Assembly: GCA_023386885.1 (NCBI GenBank)
Contig: JAEWIX010000059.1
Span: 1-43,581 of the forward strand
Origin: Pseudomonadota bacterium
Lineage (GTDB): Bacteria > Pseudomonadota > Alphaproteobacteria > Rhizobiales > Xanthobacteraceae
Length of the DNA: 43,581 nt
Reading direction: 5' to 3'
The notes under the pieces are model-generated. The model searched no databases. It was not told the origin of the DNA and saw only the letters and a program-made list of their open reading frames with translations. A program made the translations under genes and the position numbers. This document shows, piece by piece, positions 7,953 to 16,488 of the stretch (position 1 is its first letter; the number at the start of each line of letters is the position of its first letter).

Positions 7953-8735
7953 CTATTTTCCGCCGCGCTTGCGGTCGATGAAATCCTGCATCAAGCGGCG
8001 GGGTTCGTCGGTGAGATACGAGCGCCCGAACGCGCCGACGGAAACCTCCACGGATTCCTTCAGCGGAAGGTCTTCCCACTGCCGCAGCAATGCCTTCTGA
8101 TTGCGCAGTGCCTGCGGACCACATTCCAGCAGCATCTCCACCACGCGCTCGACGGCGGCATCGAGCAGTTCGCCGTCGGTGGCGACCACGTCGATCAGGC
8201 CCCAGTCCAGCGCGGTCGGCGCGTCGATGGTGGCGGCGGTCATCAGCAACCAGCGCGCGCGTCCCCAGCCGATCAGGCGGGGCAGCAGCGCGGCGTGGAT
8301 CACCGAGGGGATGCCGACCCGCACCTCAGGCATCGCGAATTTGGCATCCTGCGCCGCGACCCGGAAATCGCAGGCGGCCGCGACTTCCAGTCCGCCGCCG
8401 AGGCACCAGCCCGGCATTCGCGCAATCGTCGGCGCGGGGAAATCGCGCACGGCCTCGCAGAAATCGCGCAAGCCGGAGATGAAGCGCTCGGCACTGGCCT
8501 GGTCGAGCGTCGCCATCTCCTTGATGTCGGCGCCGCCGATCATGCTTTTCTCGGTTCCACCCGCGAGCACCAGCGCGCGAATGTCCGCATCGGCAGCCAG
8601 CGTCCGCAAACCTTCCGTGACGGCCTTGATCACCGTCGTATTGAGGATGGTGAGGGAACCGGCGTTGCTGATGGTGAGCCGGACGACGCCGCGCGCGTCA
8701 CGCGTCACGCCGCAATGGGAGTTGATCATCTGCAT
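7953..8735 (-). CDS. Enoyl-CoA hydratase/isomerase family protein (crotonase)
   Basis: A 260-residue crotonase-fold enzyme, normal in length. The CoA-binding/oxyanion region is GWCLGGGLEVAAACDFRVA, and both glutamates that correspond to the catalytic pair of classical enoyl-CoA hydratase seem present (GGLEV and MPEVRVGIPS). The usual GGTQRL segment after the second glutamate is replaced by SVIHAALLPRLIG, so activity as hydratase, isomerase or a related crotonase is open. It is divergent from the TetR gene (ATG 8877) across about 140 bp and is followed on the same strand by the thiolase, suggesting shared beta-oxidation-type work. Confidence 0.9.
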   Translation of the reverse strand: MQMINSHCGVTRDARGVVRLTISNAGSLTILNTTVIKAVTEGLRTLAADADIRALVLAGGTEKSMIGGADIKEMATLDQASAERFISGLRDFCEAVRDFPAPTIARMPGWCLGGGLEVAAACDFRVAAQDAKFAMPEVRVGIPSVIHAALLPRLIGWGRARWLLMTAATIDAPTALDWGLIDVVATDGELLDAAVERVVEMLLECGPQALRNQKALLRQWEDLPLKESVEVSVGAFGRSYLTDEPRRLMQDFIDRKRGGK

Positions 8736-8844
8736 GGGACATTCTCGCTCGGGTTAAGAGGGCAGCAGACCGGGCGGCGAAGCAGCCGTCAGGTGTGAAT
8801 ACCCCACGCTGGACCATATTTCGACTTTCCTTATGCAGCTTTCG

Positions 8845-8866
8845 TTATATGATTGACAACATGTCA
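8845..8866. promoter_or_regulatory. Candidate TetR operator
   Basis: TGACA-ACA-TGTCA (8854-8866) is an inverted repeat directly before the TetR ribosome site. It is joined on its left to TTATATGATTGAC (8845-8857), a motif that recurs before the thiolase gene. The position at the gene's own start fits autoregulation and control of the divergent hydratase gene (inference). Confidence 0.45.
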
Positions 8867-8876
8867 TGGAGCGGCA

Positions 8877-9488
8877 ATGCGCTATACGAAGGATCATAAG
8901 CAGGAGACCCACGCCCGCATCGTGAAGAAGGCCTCGGTCAAGCTTCGCGAGCGTGGCGCGCACGGCATCGGCGTTGCCGACCTGATGAAGGAAGCAGGCC
9001 TCACCCATGGCGGCTTCTACGCGCACTTCGCTTCGCGTGAAGCGCTGGTGGTGGAAGCATTCGTCTACGCGATGGAGCGCTCCAACGCAGCCTGGCGGAA
9101 GAAGGTCGAAGCGATGCCGCCAGCCGAACGCTTCGCCGCCATCGTGGAATCCTATCTGAGTCCGGCGCATCGCGACGATCCGGGCCGTGGCTGCGCGCTG
9201 CCGGCGCTGGCGGCCGAGATCGGGCGGGAAAGCGCCAAGACGCGACGGGCCTTTGCCGCCAAGTTCGAGGACATGGTGGAGATGCTGGCGGAGCAGATTC
9301 CGGACGTTTCCGCCGAAGCGGCGCGCGAGCAGGCGATGGCCGCACTTGCCACCATGGTGGGGACGCTGGTGCTGGCGCGGGTGAGTGGCTCCGGCAAGCT
9401 GTCGGACGACATTCTCGCGGCCGGCCGGGACACGTTGCTGACCAAGCCGGCCAGGCGAACCAGGAAATCCGGCACGAAAGAGGCGTAG
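8877..9488 (+). CDS. TetR/AcrR-family transcriptional regulator
   Basis: A 203-residue regulator with an N-terminal helix-turn-helix at about residues 8-55: THARIVKKASVKLRERG, then GIGVADLMKEAGLTHGGFYAHF, which is typical TetR. The rest is the all-helical ligand-binding domain. I chose the ATG at 8877, with GGAG five bases upstream, over an in-frame TTG at 8853 that would add eight atypical residues. The gene is divergent from the enoyl-CoA hydratase and 149 bp upstream of mmsA. It could control either side, and the AT-rich motif shared with the thiolase promoter favours the fatty-acid-type genes on the left. Confidence 0.93.
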   Translation: MRYTKDHKQETHARIVKKASVKLRERGAHGIGVADLMKEAGLTHGGFYAHFASREALVVEAFVYAMERSNAAWRKKVEAMPPAERFAAIVESYLSPAHRDDPGRGCALPALAAEIGRESAKTRRAFAAKFEDMVEMLAEQIPDVSAEAAREQAMAALATMVGTLVLARVSGSGKLSDDILAAGRDTLLTKPARRTRKSGTKEA

Positions 9489-9637
9489 CGCTCCACTATC
9501 GGGGCGGTCCGGGCGCTATCTGTGCCCCTGCACAAGCCATGTCTGCATTTTCGCAAACGGGTTGCGCGGAGAATCCATTTTCAAATGCCCGGCGAAAGGG
9601 CCAAAGTACCTTCAGGAATAGTTTTCTGGAGGAAAAT

Positions 9638-11131
9638 ATGCGCTCGATCGGACATTTCATCGGCGGCAAGGCCGTCAAGGGCTCATCCGGCCGCTTTGCC
9701 GACGTTTATCAGCCGATGACCGGCGACGTGCAGGCGCAGGTCGCGCTTGCCACCAAGGCCGAGCTTCGCGCCGCCGTCGAAAACGCCAAGGCCGCACAGC
9801 CGGCTTGGGCCGCGACCAACCCGCAGCGCCGCGCCCGCATCCTGATGAAGTTCCTCGAACTGGTGGCGCGCGACAACGACACCATGGCCGAATTGCTAGC
9901 GCGCGAGCACGGCAAGACCATTCCGGACGCCAAGGGCGACATCCTGCGCGGCGTCGAGGTCGTCGAATTCGTGCTCGGCGTTCCGCATCTGATGAAGGGC
10001 GAATACACCGAGGGCGCGGGCCCGGGTATCGACATCTATTCGCTGCGTCAGCCGCTCGGCGTCGTCGCCGGCATCACCCCGTTCAATTTCCCGGCGATGA
10101 TCCCGATGTGGCAGTTCGCGCCTGCGATCGCCGCCGGCAATGCCTTCATCCTCAAGCCGTCGGAGCGCGATCCCGGCGTGCCGATGCGGCTCGCCGAACT
10201 GATGCTGGAAGCCGGCCTGCCGGCGGGCATTCTCAACGTCGTCAACGGTGACAAGGAAGCGGTTGACGCGATCCTCGACGATCCGGATATCTCCGCGGTC
10301 GGCTTCGTCGGTTCATCATCGATTGCGCAGTACATTTATGAGCGCGCGGCGGCGACCGGCAAGCGTGCGCAGTGCTTCGGCGGCGCCAAGAACCACATGA
10401 TCGTGATGCCCGACGCCGACATGGATCAGGCCGTCGATGCGCTGGTCGGCTCCGGCTACGGCGCCGCCGGCGAGCGTTGCATGGCTGTGTCGGTCGCGGT
10501 GCCGGTCGGCAAGACCACCGGCGATCGCCTGATGGAAAAGCTGATCCCGCGCGTCGAGAGCCTGAAGATCGGTCCGTCGATCGATCCGAGCGCCGACTTC
10601 GGCCCGCTGGTCACCAAGGCGGCGCTGGACCGCGTCCGCAACTACGTCGATATCGGCGTCAAGGAAGGCGCGACGCTCGCGGTCGATGGCCGCGGCTTCA
10701 AGATGCAGGGCTACGAGAACGGCTTCTACATGGGCGGCTGCCTGTTCGACAACGTTACCAAGGACATGCGGATCTACAAGGAAGAGATCTTCGGACCCGT
10801 CCTGTCGGTGGTGCGCGCGCACGACTTCGACGAGGCGCTGCGGTTGCCGTCCGATCACGAATACGGCAACGGCGTTGCGATCTTCACCCGCGACGGCGAC
10901 TCCGCGCGTGAATTCGCGGCCCGCGTCAACGTCGGCATGGTCGGCAGCAACGTGCCGATCCCGGTGCCGGTGGCCTATTTCTCGTTCGGCGGCTGGAAGC
11001 GTTCCGGCTTCGGCGACCTCAACCAGTACGGCGCGGACTCGATCCGCTTCTACACCAAGACCAAGACGGTGACCGCGCGTTGGCCGTCCGGCGTCAAGGA
11101 AGGCGCCGACTTCGCGATGCCGACCAGCTAA
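9638..11131 (+). CDS. mmsA: Methylmalonate-semialdehyde dehydrogenase (CoA-acylating)
   Basis: Converts methylmalonate semialdehyde (from valine) or malonate semialdehyde to propionyl-CoA or acetyl-CoA with NAD+ and CoA. The protein is 497 residues, normal for MmsA. It shows the aldehyde dehydrogenase PFNFPAMIPMWQFAPAIAAGN element, the catalytic cysteine C281 in GAAGERCMAVS, and the C-terminal FSFGGWKRSGFGD segment. The ATG at 9638 is preceded by GGAGG and gives the standard N-terminus (MRSIGHFIGG). An upstream ATG at 9539 would add 33 unlikely residues. It is the first enzyme gene of a four-gene valine degradation cluster, separated from the next gene by 160 bp containing a hairpin. Confidence 0.95.
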   Translation: MRSIGHFIGGKAVKGSSGRFADVYQPMTGDVQAQVALATKAELRAAVENAKAAQPAWAATNPQRRARILMKFLELVARDNDTMAELLAREHGKTIPDAKGDILRGVEVVEFVLGVPHLMKGEYTEGAGPGIDIYSLRQPLGVVAGITPFNFPAMIPMWQFAPAIAAGNAFILKPSERDPGVPMRLAELMLEAGLPAGILNVVNGDKEAVDAILDDPDISAVGFVGSSSIAQYIYERAAATGKRAQCFGGAKNHMIVMPDADMDQAVDALVGSGYGAAGERCMAVSVAVPVGKTTGDRLMEKLIPRVESLKIGPSIDPSADFGPLVTKAALDRVRNYVDIGVKEGATLAVDGRGFKMQGYENGFYMGGCLFDNVTKDMRIYKEEIFGPVLSVVRAHDFDEALRLPSDHEYGNGVAIFTRDGDSAREFAARVNVGMVGSNVPIPVPVAYFSFGGWKRSGFGDLNQYGADSIRFYTKTKTVTARWPSGVKEGADFAMPTS

Positions 11132-11148
11132 ATTTCGCTGGAAAACTT

Positions 11149-11173
11149 CGCTCCCGGACTCGCTCCGGGAGCG
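11149..11173 (+). terminator. Strong stem-loop between mmsA and the acyl-CoA dehydrogenase gene
   Basis: CGCTCCCGGA (11149-11158) pairs perfectly over 10 bp with TCCGGGAGCG (11164-11173) around a 5-base loop, 17 bp after the mmsA stop. No T-run follows. It may attenuate or process the transcript between mmsA and the downstream genes, or stabilise the mmsA message. Confidence 0.55.
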
Positions 11174-11291
11174 GACTCCGGTCGGCGCGCCGCGCCGTCC
11201 GGGCTCGCTTCAATCGGAACAGACCGATACAGTCACGAAACTGATGGAGCCTGCTCGTCGCGGGCTCGACGGTTGAATGCAGCGGGGTGAT

Positions 11292-12437
11292 ATGCAATTC
11301 GCGCTTAATGAAGATCAGGTTGCGGTTCGCGACATGGCGCGGGATTTCGCGGCCGAGAAGATCGCGCCGTTCGCGCTGAAGTGGGACGAGGAGAAGCATT
11401 TTCCCGTCGACGTGATGCGGGAGGCGGCAAGCCTCGGCATCGGCGGCATCTACATCAAGGACGACGTCGGCGGTTCGGCGCTGACGCGCTTCGATGCCAC
11501 GCTGATCTTCGAGGCACTGGCACAAGGCTGCCCCACGGTGTCGTCGTTCATTTCGATCCACAACATGGCGTCGTGGATGATCGATGCCTACGGTTCGAAC
11601 GAGCAGCGTCATAAGTGGTTGCCCAAACTTTGCACCATGGAAATGCTGGCGAGCTATTGCCTGACCGAGCCCGGCGCGGGCTCCGACGCGGCAGCTCTGC
11701 GGACGCGCGCCGTGCGCGAGGGCGATCACTACGTCCTCAACGGCCAGAAGCAGTTCATCTCCGGCGCGGGCAGCACCGATCTGCTCGTCGCGATGGTGCG
11801 CACCGGAGATGCCGGCCCCGGCGGTATCTCGACAATCGTGATCGATGGCAAGACGCCGGGCGTCTCGTTCGGCGCCAACGAGCGCAAGATGGGCTGGAAC
11901 GCGCAGCCGACCCGCGCGGTGATTTTCGAGAACGCCCGCGTACCGGTCGCCAATCGCCTCGGCGACGAAGGCATCGGCTTCAAGATCGCGATGGCCGGGC
12001 TCGATGGCGGGCGGCTCAACATTGCAGCCTGTTCGCTCGGCGGCGCGCAAAGTGCGCTCGACAAGACGCTGAGCTACATGAAGGAGCGCAAGGCCTTCAA
12101 CAAACGGCTCGACGAATTCCAGGCGCTGCAATTCCGCGTCGCCGACATGGCGACCGAACTGGAAGCGGCGCGCACCTTCCTGTGGCGCGCGGCGGTGGCG
12201 CTCGACAACAAGGATTCCGACGCGTCTATGCTGTGCGCGATGGCGAAGCGCTTCGGCACCGATGTCGGATTCGATGTCGCCAATCAGGCGCTGCAACTGC
12301 ATGGCGGTTACGGCTATCTCGCCGAATACGGCATCGAGAAGATCGTGCGCGATCTGCGCGTCCATCAAATCCTCGAAGGCACCAACGAGATCATGCGGCT
12401 GATCGTGTCGCGCAAGCTGATCGAGGGCGCGCGATGA
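11292..12437 (+). CDS. Acyl-CoA dehydrogenase, isobutyryl-CoA dehydrogenase type
   Basis: A flavin enzyme of 381 residues that would oxidise isobutyryl-CoA to methacrylyl-CoA in valine breakdown. Family signatures are CLTEPGAGSDAAALRT (substrate/FAD region), FNKRLDEFQALQFRVADM and LHGGYGYLAEYGIEKIVRD. The probable catalytic glutamate is E362 in LEGTNEIMR. The ATG at 11292 follows GGGG and gives the usual MQFALNEDQ start, while the ATG at 11277 adds five residues. It overlaps the next gene by 4 bp (ATGA), so the two are translationally coupled. The substrate is inferred mainly from the mmsA and mmsB neighbours. Confidence 0.92.
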   Translation: MQFALNEDQVAVRDMARDFAAEKIAPFALKWDEEKHFPVDVMREAASLGIGGIYIKDDVGGSALTRFDATLIFEALAQGCPTVSSFISIHNMASWMIDAYGSNEQRHKWLPKLCTMEMLASYCLTEPGAGSDAAALRTRAVREGDHYVLNGQKQFISGAGSTDLLVAMVRTGDAGPGGISTIVIDGKTPGVSFGANERKMGWNAQPTRAVIFENARVPVANRLGDEGIGFKIAMAGLDGGRLNIAACSLGGAQSALDKTLSYMKERKAFNKRLDEFQALQFRVADMATELEAARTFLWRAAVALDNKDSDASMLCAMAKRFGTDVGFDVANQALQLHGGYGYLAEYGIEKIVRDLRVHQILEGTNEIMRLIVSRKLIEGAR

Positions 12438-13507
12438 GTGCCGATGCAGCCGAAGGCGACTTGATCGCCCGCCGCGAGGGGGCGGCCGGTGTGGTCCGGC
12501 TCAATCGCCCGAAGGCGATCAACGCGCTGACATTGGAGATGACGCGCGACATGGATCGTGCGCTCGATACGTTTCAGGCCGATCCCGCCGTCGCGCTGAT
12601 CCTGCTGGAAGGTGCGGGCGAGCGCGGGCTGTGCGCCGGTGGCGACATTCGCGGGCTTTACGACAGCGCGCGTGAGAAGGGCGATCTCGGCCCGGTGTTC
12701 TGGCGCGAGGAGTACATCCTCGACGACCGCATCGCACGTTTCCCCAAACCGTATGTCGCCTACATGGACGGCCTGGTGATGGGCGGCGGCACCGGCCTAG
12801 CCGCGCATGGCAGCCATCGTGTCGTCAACGACAAAACCAAGGTCGGAATGCCGGAAGTCGGCATCGGCTTTTTTCCCGACGTCGGCGGCACGTGGCTGCT
12901 ATCACGCGCCCCGGGCGAGGTGGGCACCTATTTCGGCCTCACCGGGCAGACCATGAACGGCGCCGACGCGATCTACGCGGGCTTCGCCGATTTCTACGTG
13001 CCGTCCGCGAAGTGGCCGGAGTTGCGCGCCGCGTTGACGGTCTTGCCGAAGGGCGCCGATGCCGCGCAGGTCACGAGTACCATCCGCGGTTTCATTGAGA
13101 AGCCGCAGCCGGGCATCGCCGAACAACATCGCGCGCAGATCGACAAGCTGTTTGGCTACGACAGCGTCGAGGCGATCGTCGCCGCGTTGCGTGCCGATGG
13201 CTCCGACTTCGCGCAAGCGACGCTGAAGGCGCTCGGCGACAAATCGCCGACCAGCATGAAGGTGACGCTGAAGCTGTTGCGCGAAGCCCGCGCCTCCAGA
13301 TCGTTGCAGGAATGCCTTGCGCGCGAATATCGCGCCGCATTGCAGGTGTTCGACAGCGCGGAATTCATCGAGGGCGTTCGCGCCGCGATCATCGACAAGG
13401 ACCGGCAGCCGAAATGGGTGCCTTCGCGGATCGAGGATGTGACGCCGGAGATCGTCGGCCGCTACTTCGCACCGCGCCCCGGCGATCAACTGGTTTTTCC
13501 GAAATAA
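12434..13507 (+). CDS. 3-hydroxyisobutyryl-CoA hydrolase (enoyl-CoA hydratase/isomerase family)
   Basis: A 357-residue crotonase-fold protein, longer than a typical hydratase and normal for 3-hydroxyisobutyryl-CoA hydrolase. That enzyme releases free 3-hydroxyisobutyrate from the CoA ester in valine degradation. Features are RGLCAGGDIRGLYD, DGLVMGGGTGLAAHGSHRV and the hydrolase-typical MPEVGIGFFPDVGGTWLLSR with its acidic residues. The open frame extends far upstream, but the real start is the ATG at 12434, which overlaps the preceding stop and gives a normal N-terminus. A plain enoyl-CoA hydratase is the alternative, made less likely by length and by mmsB directly downstream. Confidence 0.92.
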   Translation: MSADAAEGDLIARREGAAGVVRLNRPKAINALTLEMTRDMDRALDTFQADPAVALILLEGAGERGLCAGGDIRGLYDSAREKGDLGPVFWREEYILDDRIARFPKPYVAYMDGLVMGGGTGLAAHGSHRVVNDKTKVGMPEVGIGFFPDVGGTWLLSRAPGEVGTYFGLTGQTMNGADAIYAGFADFYVPSAKWPELRAALTVLPKGADAAQVTSTIRGFIEKPQPGIAEQHRAQIDKLFGYDSVEAIVAALRADGSDFAQATLKALGDKSPTSMKVTLKLLREARASRSLQECLAREYRAALQVFDSAEFIEGVRAAIIDKDRQPKWVPSRIEDVTPEIVGRYFAPRPGDQLVFPK

Positions 13508-13543
13508 ACTAAATTACGCACGACAAGCAAAAGAGGAAACGTC

Positions 13544-14431
13544 ATGGCGAACATCGCATTCATTGGCCTCGGCAACATGGGCGGCCCGATGGCCGCGAAC
13601 CTGGTGAAGGCCGGCCACAAGGTCGCCGGCTTCGATCTGGTCGACGCGTCGCGCGAGGCTGCGAAGGCCGCCGGCGCTTCCATCGCGGCAACCGCGGTGG
13701 ACGCGGTGAAGGGCGCCGACGTTGTCGTCACCATGCTGCCGGCCGGCAAGCACGTGCTCTCGGTATGGACCGAAATTCTGCCGTCGGTCGCCAAGGGCGC
13801 GCTGTTGATCGATTGCTCCACCATCGATGTCGAAAGCGCGGTCGCGGCTCATGGCCTTGCGGCGAAGGCCGGCGTTGCCTCGGTCGATGCGCCGGTGTCG
13901 GGCGGTGTCGGCGGCGCGCAGGGTGCGACGCTCACCTTCATGTGCGGCGGCGATGACAAGGGGTTCGCGGCGGCGAAACCGATCCTCGAGAAGATGGGCA
14001 AGAAGATCGTCCATTGCGGCAAGGCCGGCGCGGGGCAGGCGGCGAAGATCTGCAACAACATGATCCTCGGCATTTCGATGATCGGTGTCTGCGAGGCGTT
14101 CACGCTCGCCGAAAAGCTCGGCCTGTCGCATCAGGCGCTGTTCGACGTGTCGTCGACCTCGTCGGGCCAGTGCTGGTCGCTGACGACCTATTGCCCGGTG
14201 CCGGGCCCGGTGCCGACATCGCCGGCCAACAACGACTACAAGCCCGGCTTCGCCGCCGCGCTGATGCTGAAGGACCTGAAGCTGTCGCAAGCGGCCTCGA
14301 AAGCCGCCGGCGCCGCGACCCCTCTCGGCGCCCACGCCGAGGAGATTTACGCGGCCTTCGAGAAGGCCGGCCACGGCGGCGTGGATTTCTCCGGCATCAT
14401 CCATCATTTGCGCGAGATCGCCGGAAAATAG
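13544..14431 (+). CDS. mmsB: 3-hydroxyisobutyrate dehydrogenase
   Basis: Oxidises 3-hydroxyisobutyrate to methylmalonate semialdehyde, the substrate of MmsA, with NAD+. The protein is 295 residues. The N-terminal nucleotide-binding motif is IAFIGLGNMGGPMAANLVKAG, the substrate motif is DAPVSGGVGGAQGATLTFMCGG, and the catalytic lysine is K168 in GAGQAAKICNNM. The C-terminal helix region carries DYKPGFAAALMLKDLKLS, characteristic of the family. The ribosome site AGAGGAAA lies before the ATG, 36 bp after the hydrolase stop. It is the last gene of the valine block and is followed by a palindromic repeat element. Confidence 0.95.
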   Translation: MANIAFIGLGNMGGPMAANLVKAGHKVAGFDLVDASREAAKAAGASIAATAVDAVKGADVVVTMLPAGKHVLSVWTEILPSVAKGALLIDCSTIDVESAVAAHGLAAKAGVASVDAPVSGGVGGAQGATLTFMCGGDDKGFAAAKPILEKMGKKIVHCGKAGAGQAAKICNNMILGISMIGVCEAFTLAEKLGLSHQALFDVSSTSSGQCWSLTTYCPVPGPVPTSPANNDYKPGFAAALMLKDLKLSQAASKAAGAATPLGAHAEEIYAAFEKAGHGGVDFSGIIHHLREIAGK

Positions 14432-14436
14432 CCGCC

Positions 14437-14537
14437 AGAGCGTTTTCGAGCGAAGTGGATACCGGTTCGCGTGAAGAAAACGCGTCAGAACGAAAACCGG
14501 AGCCCCGTTCCGATTCCATCCGAACGGAAATGGCTCT
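14437..14537. repeat. Palindromic intergenic repeat (~101 bp) of Bradyrhizobium-type
   Basis: The outer ends AGAGC (14437-14441) and GCTCT (14533-14537) pair. Inside are two hairpins: GCGTTTTC (14440-14447) with GAAAACGC (14476-14483), and CCGTTC (14505-14510) with GAACGG (14522-14527). It begins six bases after the mmsB stop. From memory, near-identical elements are scattered through Bradyrhizobium and Rhodopseudomonas intergenic regions. It may act as a transcript end or stabiliser for mmsB. Confidence 0.7.
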
Positions 14538-14645
14538 GGAGCGGTCCGGGCGGGCAGTCTCGATCTAACGCAAAAGGCGGATTGCCCTGCCACGTTGCGC
14601 GGTGACATCCTGTCCCCGAAAACAGCCATGATCGAGGTTGCGACG

Positions 14646-16376
14646 ATGACGACATTCCAGCAGGCCCGCCAGTTCCTTCTCGACCGCCGCACCGACTATG
14701 CCGGTGCGGTGGCCGGCTTCAAATGGCCCGACCAGACCGAGTTCAACTGGGCGCTCGATTGGTTCGACGCCGATCTGGCACGCGATCCGCAAAGCAAGGA
14801 TCGCCCGGCACTGTGGATCGTCGAGGCCGCGACCGATACAGAAACCAAACTCAGCTTCGCCGAACTCTCGCAACGCTCCAATCGCGTGGCGAATTTTCTG
14901 CGCGCGCAGGGGCTCAAGCGCGGCGATCATCTGCTGCTGCTGCTCGGCAACGTGGTGCCGCTGTGGGAGACGATGCTGGCCTGCATCAAGCTCGGCGTCG
15001 TCATCATTCCCGCCACCACGCTACTGACGCCGGACGAATTGCAGGACCGGCTCGATCGCGGCCGCGCCAAGGCGGTGGTGGCCGCGCAAGATCAGGTGGC
15101 GAAGTTCGCTGCGCTCAAGAGCGGTGACCTCAAGCGCATCGTCGTCGGACCGGGCAGCGATGGCTGGCTGTCGTTTGAAAAAGCCTCCGAGTTCTCCGAT
15201 GCTTTCACGCCGGATGGCGTGACGCGCGCCGACGATCCGATGCTGCTGTATTTCACCTCCGGCACCACGGCGAAGCCCAAGCTGGTGCGGCATAGTCAGC
15301 GCAGCTATCCGGTCGGTCATCTCTCGACCATGTACTGGATCGGCCTCAAGCCCGGTGACATTCACCTGAACATTTCTTCGCCCGGCTGGGCCAAGCATGC
15401 CTGGAGCTGCTTCTTCGCGCCGTGGAATGCGGGCGCGGCGGTGTTCGTCGTCAATCAGCCGCGTTTCGATGCCAAGAATCTGCTCGCCACCATCGGCCGC
15501 TGCGGCGTCACCACGTTGTGCGCGCCGCCCACGGTGTGGCGCATGTTCATTCAGGAGAAGCTGTCGGACTTCAAGGTGTCGCTGCGCGAAGTTTGCGGCG
15601 CCGGCGAGCCGCTCAATCCGGAGATCATCGACCAGGTGAAGGGCGCGTGGGGCCTCACCATTCGCGACGGTTACGGCCAGACCGAAACGACCGCGATGGT
15701 CGGCAATTCGCCGGAGCAGCCGCTGAAAGTCGGCTCGATGGGGCGGCCGATGCCGGGCTATCATATCCGTGTCGTCGATGCCGACGGCAATGCCGCCAAG
15801 GAAGGCGAGGTGGCGCTGGTGCTCGGCGGCCAGCGTCCGGCGGGCCTGATGCAGGGCTACCAGACCGATGACGGCAAGCTCGCCGGCGCGGAAGGCGAGG
15901 TCTATCGCAGCGGCGACGTGGTGTTCGTCGATGACGACGGCTATCTCACTTTCGTCGGTCGCGCCGACGACGTGTTCAAGTCGTCCGACTATCGCATCAG
16001 CCCGTTCGAACTTGAGAGCGTGCTGCTGGAGCACGATCTCGTCGCGGAAGCGGCGGTGATCCCGAGCCCCGATCCGATCCGGCTTGCCGTGCCCAAGGCC
16101 TATATCCTGCTGGTCGGGGACACCGAGCGCTCTGCCGCAACGGCGCTGTCGATCTTCCGCTTCCTGCAAGAACGTCTGGCCCCATTCAAACGCATCCGCC
16201 GCATTGAGCTTGTGACCGAACTGCCGAAGACCATCTCCGGCAAGATCCGCCGCGTGCAATTGCGCCGTCTCGAACACGACGACGACCGCGGCGACAAGCT
16301 GCGCGGCGCGGAATTCCGCGAAGAGGAGTTCCCGGAATTGCAGGCCGCACGCGCGGCGGGAGCGTCCAAAAACTGA
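14646..16376 (+). CDS. AMP-forming acyl-CoA synthetase
   Basis: A 576-residue ANL-superfamily ligase that activates a carboxylic acid to its CoA thioester via an acyl-AMP. The phosphate-binding loop is YFTSGTTAKPK (about residues 202-212), with alanine where glycine is most common. Further motifs are DGYGQTETT (A5), YRSGDVVFVDDDGYLTFVGRADDV (A7-A8), YRISPFELES and the catalytic lysine region TISGKIRR. The overall style resembles medium-chain/aromatic acid synthetases, but the acid is not identifiable. I chose the ATG at 14646, eight bases after GAGG. Alternatives are ATGs at 14628 and 14595. It starts a three-gene run with the MaoC hydratase and SDR genes. Confidence 0.92.
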   Translation: MTTFQQARQFLLDRRTDYAGAVAGFKWPDQTEFNWALDWFDADLARDPQSKDRPALWIVEAATDTETKLSFAELSQRSNRVANFLRAQGLKRGDHLLLLLGNVVPLWETMLACIKLGVVIIPATTLLTPDELQDRLDRGRAKAVVAAQDQVAKFAALKSGDLKRIVVGPGSDGWLSFEKASEFSDAFTPDGVTRADDPMLLYFTSGTTAKPKLVRHSQRSYPVGHLSTMYWIGLKPGDIHLNISSPGWAKHAWSCFFAPWNAGAAVFVVNQPRFDAKNLLATIGRCGVTTLCAPPTVWRMFIQEKLSDFKVSLREVCGAGEPLNPEIIDQVKGAWGLTIRDGYGQTETTAMVGNSPEQPLKVGSMGRPMPGYHIRVVDADGNAAKEGEVALVLGGQRPAGLMQGYQTDDGKLAGAEGEVYRSGDVVFVDDDGYLTFVGRADDVFKSSDYRISPFELESVLLEHDLVAEAAVIPSPDPIRLAVPKAYILLVGDTERSAATALSIFRFLQERLAPFKRIRRIELVTELPKTISGKIRRVQLRRLEHDDDRGDKLRGAEFREEEFPELQAARAAGASKN

Positions 16377-16420
16377 CGCCGAGGGCGGGATCGGCGTTAA
16401 GATCAAGCGGAATCTTCCGC
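16376..16420 (+). terminator. Tandem hairpins after the acyl-CoA synthetase gene
   Basis: ACGCCGA (16376-16382) pairs with TCGGCGT (16391-16397) around 8 bases. A second small stem GCGGAA/TTCCGC follows at 16407-16420. They start at the synthetase stop codon. No T-run is present, so termination may be partial. Confidence 0.4.
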
Positions 16421-16488
16421 ATAAATCGCTTGGCCGTTGAACCTTTCTGTGACAACTGCTGCCGTATGAAACCGGCAGCAGGAACAGA

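Noticed and set aside
11615..12433. Upstream extension of the 3-hydroxyisobutyryl-CoA hydrolase frame
   Set aside because: It lies wholly inside the acyl-CoA dehydrogenase gene in another frame, and the ATGA overlap at 12434 gives the normal start.
15250..15282. Alanine in the TSGTTAKPK loop of the acyl-CoA synthetase as a sign of inactivity
   Set aside because: Substitution at this position is common among related acyl-CoA synthetases, and all other motifs are intact.
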